Assembly: GCA_965198325.1 (NCBI GenBank)
Contig: CBDAPE010000018.1
Span: 124,001 to 188,000 of the forward strand
Direction of reading: 5' to 3'
Source of the DNA: CBDAPE01 sp965198325
Lineage (GTDB): Bacteria; Pseudomonadota; Alphaproteobacteria; UBA828; JAPUJA01
DNA length: 64,000 nucleotides
Shown here one piece after another: positions 44,564 through 53,424 of the stretch (positions within the stretch are counted from its first letter, which is position 1; each line of letters starts with the position of its first letter). The notes under the pieces are model-generated. The model saw only the letters and a list, made by a program, of their open reading frames with translations. It was not told the DNA's origin and did no database searches. The translations under genes and the position numbers were made by a program.

Positions 44564-46346
44564 CCCGAAGGAGGGCCGGAAGGGACGCCCCACCGTCCGG
44601 TGTGCGATATACACGCGCAAGTCCCACGAAGAAGGGCTGGAGCAGGACTTCAACTCCCTCGACGCCCAGCGGGAGGCCTGCGAAGCCTATGTTGCGAGTC
44701 AGAAGCACGAGGGCTGGACCTGCCTGCCCGGGATTTACGATGACGGCGGGGTCTCGGGGGCGACCCTGGAGCGCCCCGCCCTCAAACGCCTTCTCGCGGA
44801 CATGGAAACCGGCGGGATCGATGCGGTCGTCGTCTACAAGGTCGATCGCCTGACGCGCACCCTCGGCGACTTCGCCAGGATCGTCGAGGTTTTCGACCGG
44901 AAGGAGGTCTCCTTCGTCTCGATCACCCAACAGTTCAACACCACGACCTCGATGGGGCGGCTGACCCTCAACATGCTGCTCTCGTTTGCCCAGTTCGAGC
45001 GTGAGGTGACGGGCGAACGGATCCGCGACAAGATAGCGGCTTCGAAGAAGAGGGGCCTCTGGATGGGCGGCCTGCCACCACTGGGCTACGACGTTCGGGA
45101 CCGAAAGCTGGTGGTCAACGAACAGGAAGCTAGGACGGTCCGGGACATCTTCCGCCACTACCTCGAGACGGGTTCGGTCTCCGCGCTGCAGGACAGGCTC
45201 GAGAGGGACGGCGTCGCCGGCAAGGTTCGGATCGACCGCTACGGCCGCGAGACGGGCGGCAAGCCCCTGGCCCGCGGCGCGCTCTATCACCTTCTGCAAA
45301 ACCGCATCTACTGCGGCGAAATCGTGCACAAGGAACAGAGCTATCCCGGTGAACACGACACGATCGTCGACGAGCCTCTCTGGAAACAGGTGCAACGGAA
45401 GCTCGCGACAAACCGGGCCGAGCGAACGAGCGGCACGAACGCGGCCGAGCCGAGCCTCCTGGCTGGTCTGGTCTACGATGATACGGGTCAGAGAATGACC
45501 CCGAGCCATGCCAACAAGCAGGGAACCCGATACCGCTACTATGTCTCCAAAAGCCTCGTCACAGGGCGGCGCGGGAGCGCATCCCGCGGCCGGCGCGTGC
45601 CCGCGCGTGAACTCGAAGGCTTGATCGAAGATCGGTTGCGCCGCTTCCTCGCAAGCCGGGCGGAGATATTCGGGGCTGTCGACGGCCTCGGGGAGGATGC
45701 CGGGCGTGCGGCCGAGGTCGTGGCCAAAGCGAATGAGATGGCCGGGCGCTGGCCGAGCCTGCCGGCTCCGGAAAGGCGCATCATCCTCAACGCGATCGTC
45801 CACCGTGTCGAGTTGAGGACGGATACCGTCGAGCTTCAGCTACTGCCCTCTGCCCTTGAGGCTCTCCTGGAGGAGGGATCGGCCCGGTCTGGACCGGGAC
45901 AGCGTTTGAGGGGTGACGGACCGCCCTTCACCTTTTCCATCCCCGCCCGGCTCAGGCGCACCGGCCGGGATATCCGGTTCATTGTCGAGGGGGCCGAAAA
46001 CGAGTGCAGGACCGTGCCCGACCGCAGCCTGCATCGCCTTCTCGCGCAGGCTCACCGGTACCGGGCAATGGTCATGCACAGTGGCGGCAGGACGATGCGC
46101 GAGCTTGCCGCCGAGGCGGGGGTCACGAGCTCATATTTCAGCCGGATCCTGCGGCTCGGCTTCCTCGCGCCGAAGATCGTCAGCTGCATACTCGACGACC
46201 GTCATCCCATCGGGCTGACGGCAAAGCGGCTCACCAACGAGGTGCGGCTTCCGGCCGGTTGGGACGACCAGCACGGTTCGATCCTTTGCGACCGGACGGA
46301 GGGACGAACCGGCGCGCCGGCCGGCCGGCCTTCCGCCCCGGGCTGA
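44550..46346 (+). CDS. Large serine recombinase (site-specific integrase)
   Basis: A 598-residue protein from ATG 44550. The resolvase-type catalytic domain has CAIYTRKSHEEGLEQDFNSL (nucleophile Ser25), DAVVVYKVDRLTRTLGDF and FAQFEREVTGERIRDKIAAS. The recombinase domain has GYDVRDRKLVVNEQEARTVR and LLQNRIYCGEIVHKEQSYPG. The C-terminal half includes a second helix-turn-helix-like stretch (MRELAAEAGVTSSYFSRILR). It integrates or excises DNA between short att sites without a target repeat. It is coupled to DUF2924 and appears intact. Its last 270 codons have an inverted duplicate at 19048-19858. Confidence 0.9.
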   Translation: MTMTSPKEGRKGRPTVRCAIYTRKSHEEGLEQDFNSLDAQREACEAYVASQKHEGWTCLPGIYDDGGVSGATLERPALKRLLADMETGGIDAVVVYKVDRLTRTLGDFARIVEVFDRKEVSFVSITQQFNTTTSMGRLTLNMLLSFAQFEREVTGERIRDKIAASKKRGLWMGGLPPLGYDVRDRKLVVNEQEARTVRDIFRHYLETGSVSALQDRLERDGVAGKVRIDRYGRETGGKPLARGALYHLLQNRIYCGEIVHKEQSYPGEHDTIVDEPLWKQVQRKLATNRAERTSGTNAAEPSLLAGLVYDDTGQRMTPSHANKQGTRYRYYVSKSLVTGRRGSASRGRRVPARELEGLIEDRLRRFLASRAEIFGAVDGLGEDAGRAAEVVAKANEMAGRWPSLPAPERRIILNAIVHRVELRTDTVELQLLPSALEALLEEGSARSGPGQRLRGDGPPFTFSIPARLRRTGRDIRFIVEGAENECRTVPDRSLHRLLAQAHRYRAMVMHSGGRTMRELAAEAGVTSSYFSRILRLGFLAPKIVSCILDDRHPIGLTAKRLTNEVRLPAGWDDQHGSILCDRTEGRTGAPAGRPSAPG

Positions 46347-46816
46347 AATCACCGGCTCGGGTCCGCAATTCGAGCTCTTCAATCGCGCCAGCTTTTGCCG
46401 GTTTTCAGGAGCCCTCGATCACCCGCATTTCTTCTACCGTAAACAGCCGGTAAATCGCCGTTTCACGCCCCGTTACCAGGAGTGCCAGGACTTTGCGTTG
46501 CGCCCGTTGCCCGGGAACACGAGCCTGCCGGCGGTCGATATGAAGACGCCGCAATCCCGCAAATAGCCGGCGCCGCGGCCTCCGGGAACTGCAACACCAT
46601 CTTGAGTGAACGCGCCTTCGCGGCGGCATGAAGGGCGATCTTGTCGTACCACCGAAACCGCGTTAGGAGACTTTCGCCATCTCAGGCTGTCCGTTGTCGC
46701 ACCGCTCGGGTCTCTGCGCTCGGCAGGGCGCTGAGCCGAAGCCCGTAACCCCCGGATAAATAGCGGAGATTCAGGCTCGCCGAATTGGTCATTTACACCA
46801 CTGATATCAATGGCTT
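45536..46816. repeat. Large inverted repeat, right copy
   Basis: Inverted counterpart of 18461-19858, spanning the recombinase C-terminal coding region and its 3' flank up to tRNA-Gln. Two substantial blocks are closely similar, separated by a non-homologous section of roughly 200 bp near 46510-46640. The 479 bp between recombinase and tRNA hold only a short frame ending VTVEEMRVIEGS (minus strand, stop at 46405), shared with the left copy. Confidence 0.85.
46798..46813. promoter_or_regulatory. Candidate recombination-site core (right)
   Basis: CCACTGATATCAATGG, the reverse complement of the 16-mer at 18464-18479. It lies 9 bp beyond the encoded CCA of tRNA-Gln (46823-46825). Candidate att core for the adjacent serine recombinase. 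Confidence 0.4.
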
Positions 46817-46825
46817 GAGCGGTGG

Positions 46826-46896
46826 TTGGGGCGCCAGGATTCGAACCTGGGATCACGGGACCAAAACCCGTTGCCTTACCACTTGGCTACGCCCCA
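46826..46896 (-). tRNA. tRNA-Gln(TTG)
   Basis: The minus strand reads TGGGGCGTAGCCAAGTGGTA and on through an anticodon loop TTTTGGT (anticodon TTG) to GGTTCGAATCC and the pairing acceptor strand CGCCCCA. All four arms pair. The discriminator A is at 46826 and a CCA is encoded immediately after it (46823-46825). It is intact and marks the right edge of the recombinase element. Confidence 0.95.
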
Positions 46897-47009
46897 TCAC
46901 CGTTTCGGGATTTCTAGCAGGCGCCGGGCGGTTCGGGAAAGGGAAAAGCGGACAATTCGCCCTCACGTTGATGGCCACGCGACCCGAAAGGGACGCGTTC
47001 CCGAGCGAG

Positions 47010-47672
47010 TTAGGCTGCCGGGCGCCGGCCTTCGAGGGCGACTTCCTTATGGCCCTCATCGTGGAATCGCGCCTCGTCCTCAACCCTGGCGAACATCAGA
47101 TCTTCGCAATCCCCGAACTCGCAGTCCCGGACGGCGGTGAACCCCGCGCCGGACAGATGCTGTTTCAGCGCGGCGGAATCGTACATCCACAGGTGGGGCG
47201 CGTTACTGAGGAAATCGACGGCCCTGGCTTTGAGGCCACGCGGGCGTTTGTAACGCCCCAGACAGGTTGATTTCATGAGCCGGTCGGCCGCGCCGGCATC
47301 GCCGGCGGCGGCGGACCGCTGGTATTGCTCGACCCGCCAGGACAGATCGGGCACCACCAAACGGAATAGACCGGCCGGCGCCAGAAGGCGGTGGATATTG
47401 GCCAAGGCGACCAGCAAATCGTTACGGGCAATATGCTCGAGGACATGGCTGCAATAGACTCCGCGCGCCCGGCCGTCGGGGACAGGCAATCCCGCGACGA
47501 TATCGCCGTAACGGACCGCGCGCGGAAACCGAACCGGATTCCTCGTGTAGAGGCGACCGATCAGCGGGACTCGCTCGAACCGCAAGGTCGGCGAGGAATC
47601 AAAATTCAACCAGCCCTCCGGGGCCGAGAACCCGCAGCCGATGTGGATATAGCTGGCACTGTCGTCAGGCAT
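47010..47672 (-). CDS. Class I SAM-dependent methyltransferase
   Basis: About 220 residues from ATG 47672. YIHIGCGFSAPEGWLNFDSS is motif I with its acidic end, YGDIVAGLPVPDGRARGVYC follows, then SHVLEHI, IHRLLAPAGLFRLVVPDL and a C-terminal FTAVRDCEFGDCEDL. This sub-type (HIGCG...GW.N.D...SHVLEH) is common in polysaccharide and glycan clusters. The substrate is unknown. A longer frame extends to 47816 but its first 48 residues look non-native. It sits downstream of the RTX remnant on the same strand. Confidence 0.8.
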   Translation of the reverse strand: MPDDSASYIHIGCGFSAPEGWLNFDSSPTLRFERVPLIGRLYTRNPVRFPRAVRYGDIVAGLPVPDGRARGVYCSHVLEHIARNDLLVALANIHRLLAPAGLFRLVVPDLSWRVEQYQRSAAAGDAGAADRLMKSTCLGRYKRPRGLKARAVDFLSNAPHLWMYDSAALKQHLSGAGFTAVRDCEFGDCEDLMFARVEDEARFHDEGHKEVALEGRRPAA

Positions 47673-47955
47673 TGGGCCGCCTCCGGGAGCGATCGACGAT
47701 GCGCCGCGTCGTCTCCGGCAGAGACGCCGTTGGCCGGCGGTCGACCGATCTGACCCGGCACCCGCCGCCTGGAGCGAGGTCCGGTGTTGAGAAAATATTC
47801 TCAGGCATACAAGCATACCCGGTCAGAGAAGGCGCTGCCGACTGATTACCAGTTTCTCTGCCAGACCGGGTAGGGATTTTTGACGTCGCACGGCATCGAG
47901 AACCGGAGAGATGGGGATCGACCGATCCGCCGGGGATCGGCAAAGCCATGGGGGT

Positions 47956-48441
47956 TCAGCCCATGATGCCGGTCTGGTCGATCGCCTGATCGGCCAGCAG
48001 AGTGGCAAGCCCCTGGGTGTAGGAGTCGTAAAACACGCCGCCCAAATCGACCGGTCCCGCGCTGGTCCAACCGGAATCGGCTGTGGAGACTGAATCGCCC
48101 GCGTCCCCGATCACCGTCAGCGTGTTCGAGTGGTCGGAAAGGGCGAGAAGATCGGTGAGATTGAGATTGAGGCTGTTGTTTCCCGTGCCCGTCAGATCGA
48201 TCCGCTCGATTCCGGTGATAACGCCATCGGCGATCTGGGTCAGATCCACCGATGCGCCGGAGCCGTCCACCCGAAGCGTGTCGGTCCCCGAACCGCCGTC
48301 GACCTCGCTCACATCGGCGCTATCGAAGACAATAATGTCATCCCCCGCCCCGCCCCGGAGCACATCGTCGCCGCCGTAGCCGTAAAACTTGTCGTCACCG
48401 GCACCGCCCGACAGCGTGTTGGCCACGTCGTCGCCCGCCAG
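47956..48441 (-). pseudogene. RTX (haemolysin-type calcium-binding) protein, C-terminal fragment
   Basis: About 160 codons. Glycine-rich nonapeptides are visible: LSGGAGDDKFYGYGGDDVLR, GGAGDDIIVF, VDGGSGTDTLRVDGSG. They are followed by a C-terminal region typical of type I-secreted proteins with late hydrophobic strands. The upstream part is cut by the IS3 copy at 48442, and the missing portion is not found on the other side of that element. The full protein was probably a large secreted adhesin or enzyme. Confidence 0.8.
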
Positions 48442-48470
48442 TGGCCTGCCCCCGATTAGTGGTCCAGCGC

Positions 48471-49376
48471 TTAAGTTAGAGTTTGGCGCGGGTTAAGTTG
48501 ATGGGCCGACCATAGCCCCTCAACAGGGTAGGTTGGCCCCTCAACGTTTGGCAAGATGGTTTCTGGGGCCGGCGGTCTGTATCCGAGCGAGCTATGCGGC
48601 CGGATGGTATTATAGTGATGGCGCCATCGTTCGATCAGCACTTTGGCCTGCTTCAGTGTAGAGAAGATCTCCGTGTTCAGGATTTCGTCCCGGAGCTTTG
48701 AGTTGAAGCTCTCGTTGTATCCGTTCTCCCAAGGTGACCCGGGCTCGATATAGAGGGTCTTGACGCCGATCCTGCCGAGCCAGTCGCGGACGGCATGAGC
48801 GGTAAACTCTGAGCCGTTGTCGGAACGGATATGATCCGGCGGGCCATGTTGGACGAAGAGCTCGGTCAGACAATGGAGGACATTGTCCGAGTTCAATCTT
48901 CGCTCGACGACAACGGCCATGCACCGCCTGGTGAACTCATCGATCACGGTGAGCATGCGGAACGTCCTCCCATCGTGTGTTCGATCCATGACGAAGTCAT
49001 AGGACCAGACGTGATTGGGCCAGCACGGCCGCAGACGGATGCAGGATCCGTCGTTGAGCCACAGCCTGCCCCGTTTCGGTTGCTTCTGTGGGAGCTTCAG
49101 CCCCTCCCGCCGCCAGATGCGCTGGACCCGCTTGGCGTTCACGTGCCAACCTTCGGTCCTGAGCAAGGCAGTGATCCGCCGATCGCCATATCTGCCATAC
49201 TGGCTGGCCAAGCGGATGATCGCGGCCGTGAGGGCCTCTTCATCATCCCGACCACGGGGTCTCTTGCGCTGGGTTGAGCGATGTTGGCCTGCAACAGCAC
49301 AGGCCCGTCGCTCGGAGATCCCCAGTTCGGCCTGGAGATGATCAACACACTGCCGGCGACGGGCGGGGCTTAGCAA
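48471..49376 (-). CDS. IS3-family transposase OrfB (copy 1)
   Basis: A 301-residue integrase-core protein: HVWSYDFVMDRTHDGRTFRM (Asp), DHIRSDNGSEFTAHAVRDWL (Asp), SPWENGYNESFNSKLRDEIL (Glu) and HHYNTIRPHSSLGYRPPAPE. It overlaps the OrfA end by 7 bp. Intact. Confidence 0.9.
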   Translation of the reverse strand: MLSPARRRQCVDHLQAELGISERRACAVAGQHRSTQRKRPRGRDDEEALTAAIIRLASQYGRYGDRRITALLRTEGWHVNAKRVQRIWRREGLKLPQKQPKRGRLWLNDGSCIRLRPCWPNHVWSYDFVMDRTHDGRTFRMLTVIDEFTRRCMAVVVERRLNSDNVLHCLTELFVQHGPPDHIRSDNGSEFTAHAVRDWLGRIGVKTLYIEPGSPWENGYNESFNSKLRDEILNTEIFSTLKQAKVLIERWRHHYNTIRPHSSLGYRPPAPETILPNVEGPTYPVEGLWSAHQLNPRQTLT

Positions 49377-49672
49377 TTTCCCTCAAGCGCCTCTTTCAAG
49401 ATCAGCTTATCCAACGTCAGATCCGAGATCGCCTTGCGGAGACGGCCATTCTCCTTCTCCAGGTCCTTCAGACGCTTGGCCTGGTCAGTACGAAGGCCGC
49501 CATATTCCTTGCGCCAGCGATAGTAACTCTGCTCCGATACGCCGAGCGTGCGACAAGCTTGACCAACCGACTGGCCCTGCGCCAAAGCCACCTCGGCTTC
49601 GCGCAACATGCTGATAATCCGTTCTGAGGTGTAGCGTTTACGGCTCATTTCGTCCTCCTTTCGAGGGGGCAA
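49370..49672 (-). CDS. IS3-family OrfA (copy 1)
   Basis: A 100-residue protein with a helix-turn-helix (SVGQACRTLGVSEQSYYRWR) and a coiled coil (KRLKDLEKENGRLRKAISDL). Identical to the copy 2 OrfA. Confidence 0.9.
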   Translation of the reverse strand: MPPRKEDEMSRKRYTSERIISMLREAEVALAQGQSVGQACRTLGVSEQSYYRWRKEYGGLRTDQAKRLKDLEKENGRLRKAISDLTLDKLILKEALEGNC

Positions 49673-49855
49673 AATGCGCCAAACTCTTCAATAAATCTGG
49701 ACCACTTTTAGGGGGTCACTCCACTTCTTTGTGGTTGGAACTGGAAACCGGGCCGCGCCTCGGGCTAACTATCAAGCGCGCAAGCTCCTCGGGGGACAGA
49801 TCGTTGGGTGGCACGACGGGCTCTGTCATAGCACTGCGAGCATACCGCGCAGCAG

Positions 49856-50806
49856 CTACTCCACGCTAGTCAGTTCTTGGTACGTCAACCGCCGCCCAAC
49901 CATTCCCGTGACCACGTCGTCCATCTGCCGCGCCGTGGCCCAATCGCGAACGGCCTTCCGGGCCGAGAACTCGTTGACGTAGCGGTGCAGATGCTTCGCG
50001 CTCATATAGTGAAAAGTCCCAACGTAGCCGCGCTTTAGCAGCGACCAGAAACTCTCAATCCCGTTCGTGTGGGCCATACCGTTGACGTACTCGCCGACCG
50101 AGTGCCGCACCGTCCTGTGGTGGTAGGGCAGGCCCCGGTATGCCTTCGCGTCGTCGGTGTAGACGGTGGCTCCGAGGGCGACGCGCTCGCGCACGAACAG
50201 ATGGAGCGTGTTGGCGTCGGTCCGCTTCACTACCTTGGCGCTCACCCGCCCGGTGTTGCGATCCTTGACTCCGACCACGGCGACCTTGCCGCTCGGACCC
50301 CGGCCCGCGTCCTTAAGCGCCTTGCGCTTCTTGTTCGACATGTTCTTGCGGCGTCCGCCGAAATAGGTCTCGTCCACCTCGACCGGCCCCGTAAAAGGAG
50401 AAAAGGGATCAAAGGTCATGGCCTCGCGAATGCGATGGCCCAGGAACCAGGCCGACTTCTGTGTGATGTCGAGGTCGCGGGCGAGACGGGTCGAGGCCAC
50501 ACCCTTGAGGCTGGTGGAGCACAGGTAAACCGCGATCGCCCACTTGCGGAGAGGAATCTTTGAGCTCTCCATGACTGTGTCTGTTCTGACGGTGAATCTC
50601 TGCCGGCAGCCGAGGCACCAGTAGTAGCGGAGCCGCTTGCTGTCGCGGGTGCTGTCCGACCCGCAGCGCGGGCAATGGCGACCGTCCACACCCCAGCGCC
50701 GCTCGGCAAACCAGTCATGAGCCGTCTGCTCGTCGGGGAAGCGTTCCATTAACTCAAGAAGAGAGATGCCTTCGCGTTTAGGCTTCCGTGATTTACGTTT
50801 CGTCAT
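49856..50806 (-). CDS. IS1595-family transposase
   Basis: About 316 residues from ATG 50806, with an in-frame extension to 50839. A zinc-binding N-terminus (CPRCGS...YYWCLGCRQRFTVR) precedes the ISXO2-type DDE domain: GPVEVDETYFGGRRKNM, ATVYTDDAKAYRGLPYHHRT, NGIESFWSLLKRGYVGTFHY. It appears intact. The element's terminal repeats were not resolved; IS66 is inserted just beyond its 5' side. 49724-49855 holds no other gene. Confidence 0.88.
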   Translation of the reverse strand: MTKRKSRKPKREGISLLELMERFPDEQTAHDWFAERRWGVDGRHCPRCGSDSTRDSKRLRYYWCLGCRQRFTVRTDTVMESSKIPLRKWAIAVYLCSTSLKGVASTRLARDLDITQKSAWFLGHRIREAMTFDPFSPFTGPVEVDETYFGGRRKNMSNKKRKALKDAGRGPSGKVAVVGVKDRNTGRVSAKVVKRTDANTLHLFVRERVALGATVYTDDAKAYRGLPYHHRTVRHSVGEYVNGMAHTNGIESFWSLLKRGYVGTFHYMSAKHLHRYVNEFSARKAVRDWATARQMDDVVTGMVGRRLTYQELTSVE

Positions 50807-50922
50807 TTTTGGTCCCTCCTTGTGCCTACTCTGCCGCAAACGGCAACGAAAACCAAGAAGTTTATGGTGTTTTGTATATAGGCCCCTTCCAAAGTAAGCG
50901 GTGCGAGCGCTTCACCGCGATA

Positions 50923-52590
50923 TCAGCTTGACAGGCTCGGAGGGTTCCAGGGCAGCAGCTCGTCGATCCTCAAGGCGGGATGCCCGGCAGCGATGGCCTC
51001 GAGGATGGCCTTGAGGTAGGCGTAGGGCTCGACGCCGTTCAACTTCGCGGTTTCGATCAGCGAGGCGATACGGCCCCAGGCGGCGGCGCCTTCGTCGTGG
51101 CCCGCGAACAACGCGTTCTTGCGATTCAGGGCGACTGGCCTGATGAGATTTTCCACGCTGTTGGAGTCCATCTCGACGCGCCCGTCGTCGAGGAAAACCT
51201 TCGGGCCGCCCCAGTGCCGGGCGATGTAGGCCAGCTTCTCGCCGAGGCGGGACTTTGCCGAGAGCCGGGCGCGTTGCTCCTTGAGCCACACCCCGAACTC
51301 CTCGACCAGCGGCGCGGAGCGCGCCTGGCGCTCCGCGAAACGCCGTTCGGGGGCAGCGCCGCGGATCTCGGCCTCGATGGCGTAGAACTCGGCGATCTGC
51401 CGCAGCCCCTCGGCCGCGATCTCCGACTTGGTGCTGTCGAAGCTCTCTCGAAGCCTGCGTCTGGCGTGAGACCAACAATAGGCGAGGCGAACCTGTCCCT
51501 TGGGTCCGGCGAGCCGGTTGTAGCCGGCGTAGCCGTCGACCTGGAGGATGCCTTCGAACCCGTCGAGAAAGCCCTCCGCGTGCTCACCGCCGCGCCCGGG
51601 CGCATAGAAGTACACCACGCCGGGCGGATCGGCGCCGCCCCAGTTGCGGTCGTCGCGGGCCAGCGCCCACAACCAGCCGGTCTTGGTCCTGCCGCGGCCG
51701 GGGTCGAGAACCGGCGCCCGGGTCTCGTCCATGAACAGTTTGCCCGACCGCTTCAGGTGCTCGGCCAGCCGATCGACCACGGGCCTGAGATGGAACGAGG
51801 CCTTGCCGACCCAGCCCGCGAGCGTCGAACGGTGAAGATCGAGCCCCGAGCGGGCATAAATCTGGGCTTGGCGATAAAGGGGACAGTGGTCGGCGTACTT
51901 CGAAACGAGCACATGGGCGATCGCGCCCTCGCTCGGCAGCGCGCCTTCGATCAGGTGCGCCGGCGCGGGGGCCTGGGTGACACCTTCCTCGCACTCGCGG
52001 CAGGCATACTTCGGCCGGATCGTGACAATCACCTGAAGCTGCGCCGGAACGATGTCCAGACGCTCGGTGCGGTCCTCGCCAATGCGTACCATCTCGCCAC
52101 AGCCGCACGGGCACTGTGTGCTGTCGGGCTCGATCACCTGCTCGATCCGGGGCAGGCTCTCGGGAAGATGGCCGATGTTGCGCTCCGCGCGAGGGCGCTT
52201 CTTGGCGGATGCCGAAGCCGGCGCCGTGCTCGCCGACGCCGCTTCCTCGGCTTCGGCCAGCGCGCCTTCGAGAGCTTCGAACGCGAGCTGGAGCTGGTCG
52301 GGATCGAGCTTCTCGGACTTCTTCCCGTACACCACGCCGCGCAGCTCGCGGATCAGGTGTTCGAGACGGCGGTTGGCATCTTCGAGGTGACGGTTGCGAT
52401 CCGTGAGCGAGGCGTTCGCAGCGCGCAGGTCTTCGACAACGGGTTCCTGATGTTCGAGACGGTGGTTGCGATCAGAGAGCGCCGCATTCTCGCCGCGAAG
52501 CGCCTCAAGAGCAGCTTGCTGTCTCTCGAACAGCGCCCGGTAGGGGGGCGCAAGTGGCCCAAGATCGACCATTCCAGGGTCGCTTGCCAT
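50923..52590 (-). CDS. tnpC: IS66 transposase TnpC
   Basis: A 555-residue protein: an N-terminal coiled coil (residues 20-80), a zinc-finger-like CPCGCGEMVRIGEDRTERLD, then LFMDETRAPVLDPGRGRTKT (Asp), ILQVDGYAGYNRL (Asp), and the late Glu region MDSNSVENLIRPVALNRKNA, LFAGHDEGAAAWGRIASLIE. Full length for the family. Confidence 0.92.
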   Translation of the reverse strand: MASDPGMVDLGPLAPPYRALFERQQAALEALRGENAALSDRNHRLEHQEPVVEDLRAANASLTDRNRHLEDANRRLEHLIRELRGVVYGKKSEKLDPDQLQLAFEALEGALAEAEEAASASTAPASASAKKRPRAERNIGHLPESLPRIEQVIEPDSTQCPCGCGEMVRIGEDRTERLDIVPAQLQVIVTIRPKYACRECEEGVTQAPAPAHLIEGALPSEGAIAHVLVSKYADHCPLYRQAQIYARSGLDLHRSTLAGWVGKASFHLRPVVDRLAEHLKRSGKLFMDETRAPVLDPGRGRTKTGWLWALARDDRNWGGADPPGVVYFYAPGRGGEHAEGFLDGFEGILQVDGYAGYNRLAGPKGQVRLAYCWSHARRRLRESFDSTKSEIAAEGLRQIAEFYAIEAEIRGAAPERRFAERQARSAPLVEEFGVWLKEQRARLSAKSRLGEKLAYIARHWGGPKVFLDDGRVEMDSNSVENLIRPVALNRKNALFAGHDEGAAAWGRIASLIETAKLNGVEPYAYLKAILEAIAAGHPALRIDELLPWNPPSLSS

Positions 52591-52654
52591 GACAAAATAC
52601 TATCATGGAATCAGTGTCTTAGTAAACAAGAAGGTGCCTGAATAGCCGCCGGCG

Positions 52655-53008
52655 TCACGCCGCCGCGAGCGGTTTGCGAACCCGTCGGCTCCAGACCCGG
52701 CGCCAGTCGAGACCTTCGAACAGCGCTTCGAACTGCGCCCGCGACAGGCGCATCGTGCCGTCGCGAACCGTGGGCCAGGCAAAGCGCCCTTGCTCGAGAC
52801 GCTTGTGGGCCATCACCAGCCCCGTACCGTCCCACCACAGCACCTTGATCCGGTCCAACCGCTTCGGTCGAAACACCACGGCGATCCCCGAATAGGGGTC
52901 CAGACCCAGCTCGTTCGCGACGATCGCCGCCAACCCGTCGTGCTGCTTCCTGAAATCGACCGGCTTGGTCGCCACCACGACCCGCAGGCCGGAGCCGGGA
53001 ACGATCAC
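52655..53008 (-). CDS. tnpB: IS66 accessory protein TnpB
   Basis: A 117-residue protein: VVVATKPVDFRKQHDGLAAI, VFRPKRLDRIKVLWWDGTGL, VMAHKRLEQGRFAWP, the invariant IS66 Orf2 pattern. It overlaps tnpA by 4 bp. Confidence 0.92.
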   Translation of the reverse strand: MIVPGSGLRVVVATKPVDFRKQHDGLAAIVANELGLDPYSGIAVVFRPKRLDRIKVLWWDGTGLVMAHKRLEQGRFAWPTVRDGTMRLSRAQFEALFEGLDWRRVWSRRVRKPLAAA

Positions 53009-53424
53009 CGAACCCCTCGCAGCGCCGAGGCGATCGCCGTGATCCGAGCCGTACTGACGTCCCCGTCGAGGCGCACCGTCACCCCCCGCACCTCGATCGA
53101 GACCGAACCGATATGAGCTGGACCGGGCGCCGACTCAACCTTGAGCGCGGCAAACGGCGCTTCGCTCTCCGGCGCCGGCGGGACCACGAGATCGCCCTTG
53201 CGATGCAGCTTGCGCCACTGCGACAGCCGCCGGGGCGGTACCCCATAGCGCTCCGCGACCTCGCTCACGGTCGCTCCCCGCTCAAGACTCTCTTGCACCA
53301 ACCATGCCTTCTCCTCGTCCGACCAGCGCCGCGGCGCTGCTCGGAGATCGGAGCCGACCGAGACTTCGCTTACGTCATGGTCGTCGCCACCTTCATCTGT
53401 GGCGCTTCGTTCAATATCCTGCAT
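53005..53424 (-). CDS. tnpA: IS66 accessory protein TnpA
   Basis: About 139 residues from ATG 53424; the frame opens further upstream at 53496. The helix-turn-helix is KAWLVQESLERGATVSEVAE followed by RYGVPPRRLSQWRKLHRKG. The C-terminus is a TnpA-type strand region. It overlaps tnpB (ATGA). Confidence 0.88.
   Translation of the reverse strand: MQDIERSATDEGGDDHDVSEVSVGSDLRAAPRRWSDEEKAWLVQESLERGATVSEVAERYGVPPRRLSQWRKLHRKGDLVVPPAPESEAPFAALKVESAPGPAHIGSVSIEVRGVTVRLDGDVSTARITAIASALRGVR

Larger units (their letters stand above)
48442..49723 (-). mobile_element. IS3-family (IS407/IS51-like) element, inverted copy 1
   Basis: A 1282-bp element with related ends TGGCCTGCCCCCGATTAGTG and TGGAGTGACCCCCTAAAAGT, both followed by GGTCCAG. 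It is almost identical to copy 2 (53777-55058) in the opposite orientation; the visible protein differences are at two spots in OrfB. No clear target duplication. Confidence 0.85.

Noticed and set aside
44541..45803. Minus-strand open frame of 420 codons opposite the serine recombinase
   Set aside because: Antisense shadow; the sense strand encodes clear resolvase motifs.
16073..46900. CRISPR array in the defence island
   Set aside because: No series of regularly spaced repeats and no cas genes were found; the only tandem repeats are isolated two-copy duplications.
50980..52641. Plus-strand open frame of 553 codons across IS66
   Set aside because: Antisense shadow of tnpC; no recognisable motif.
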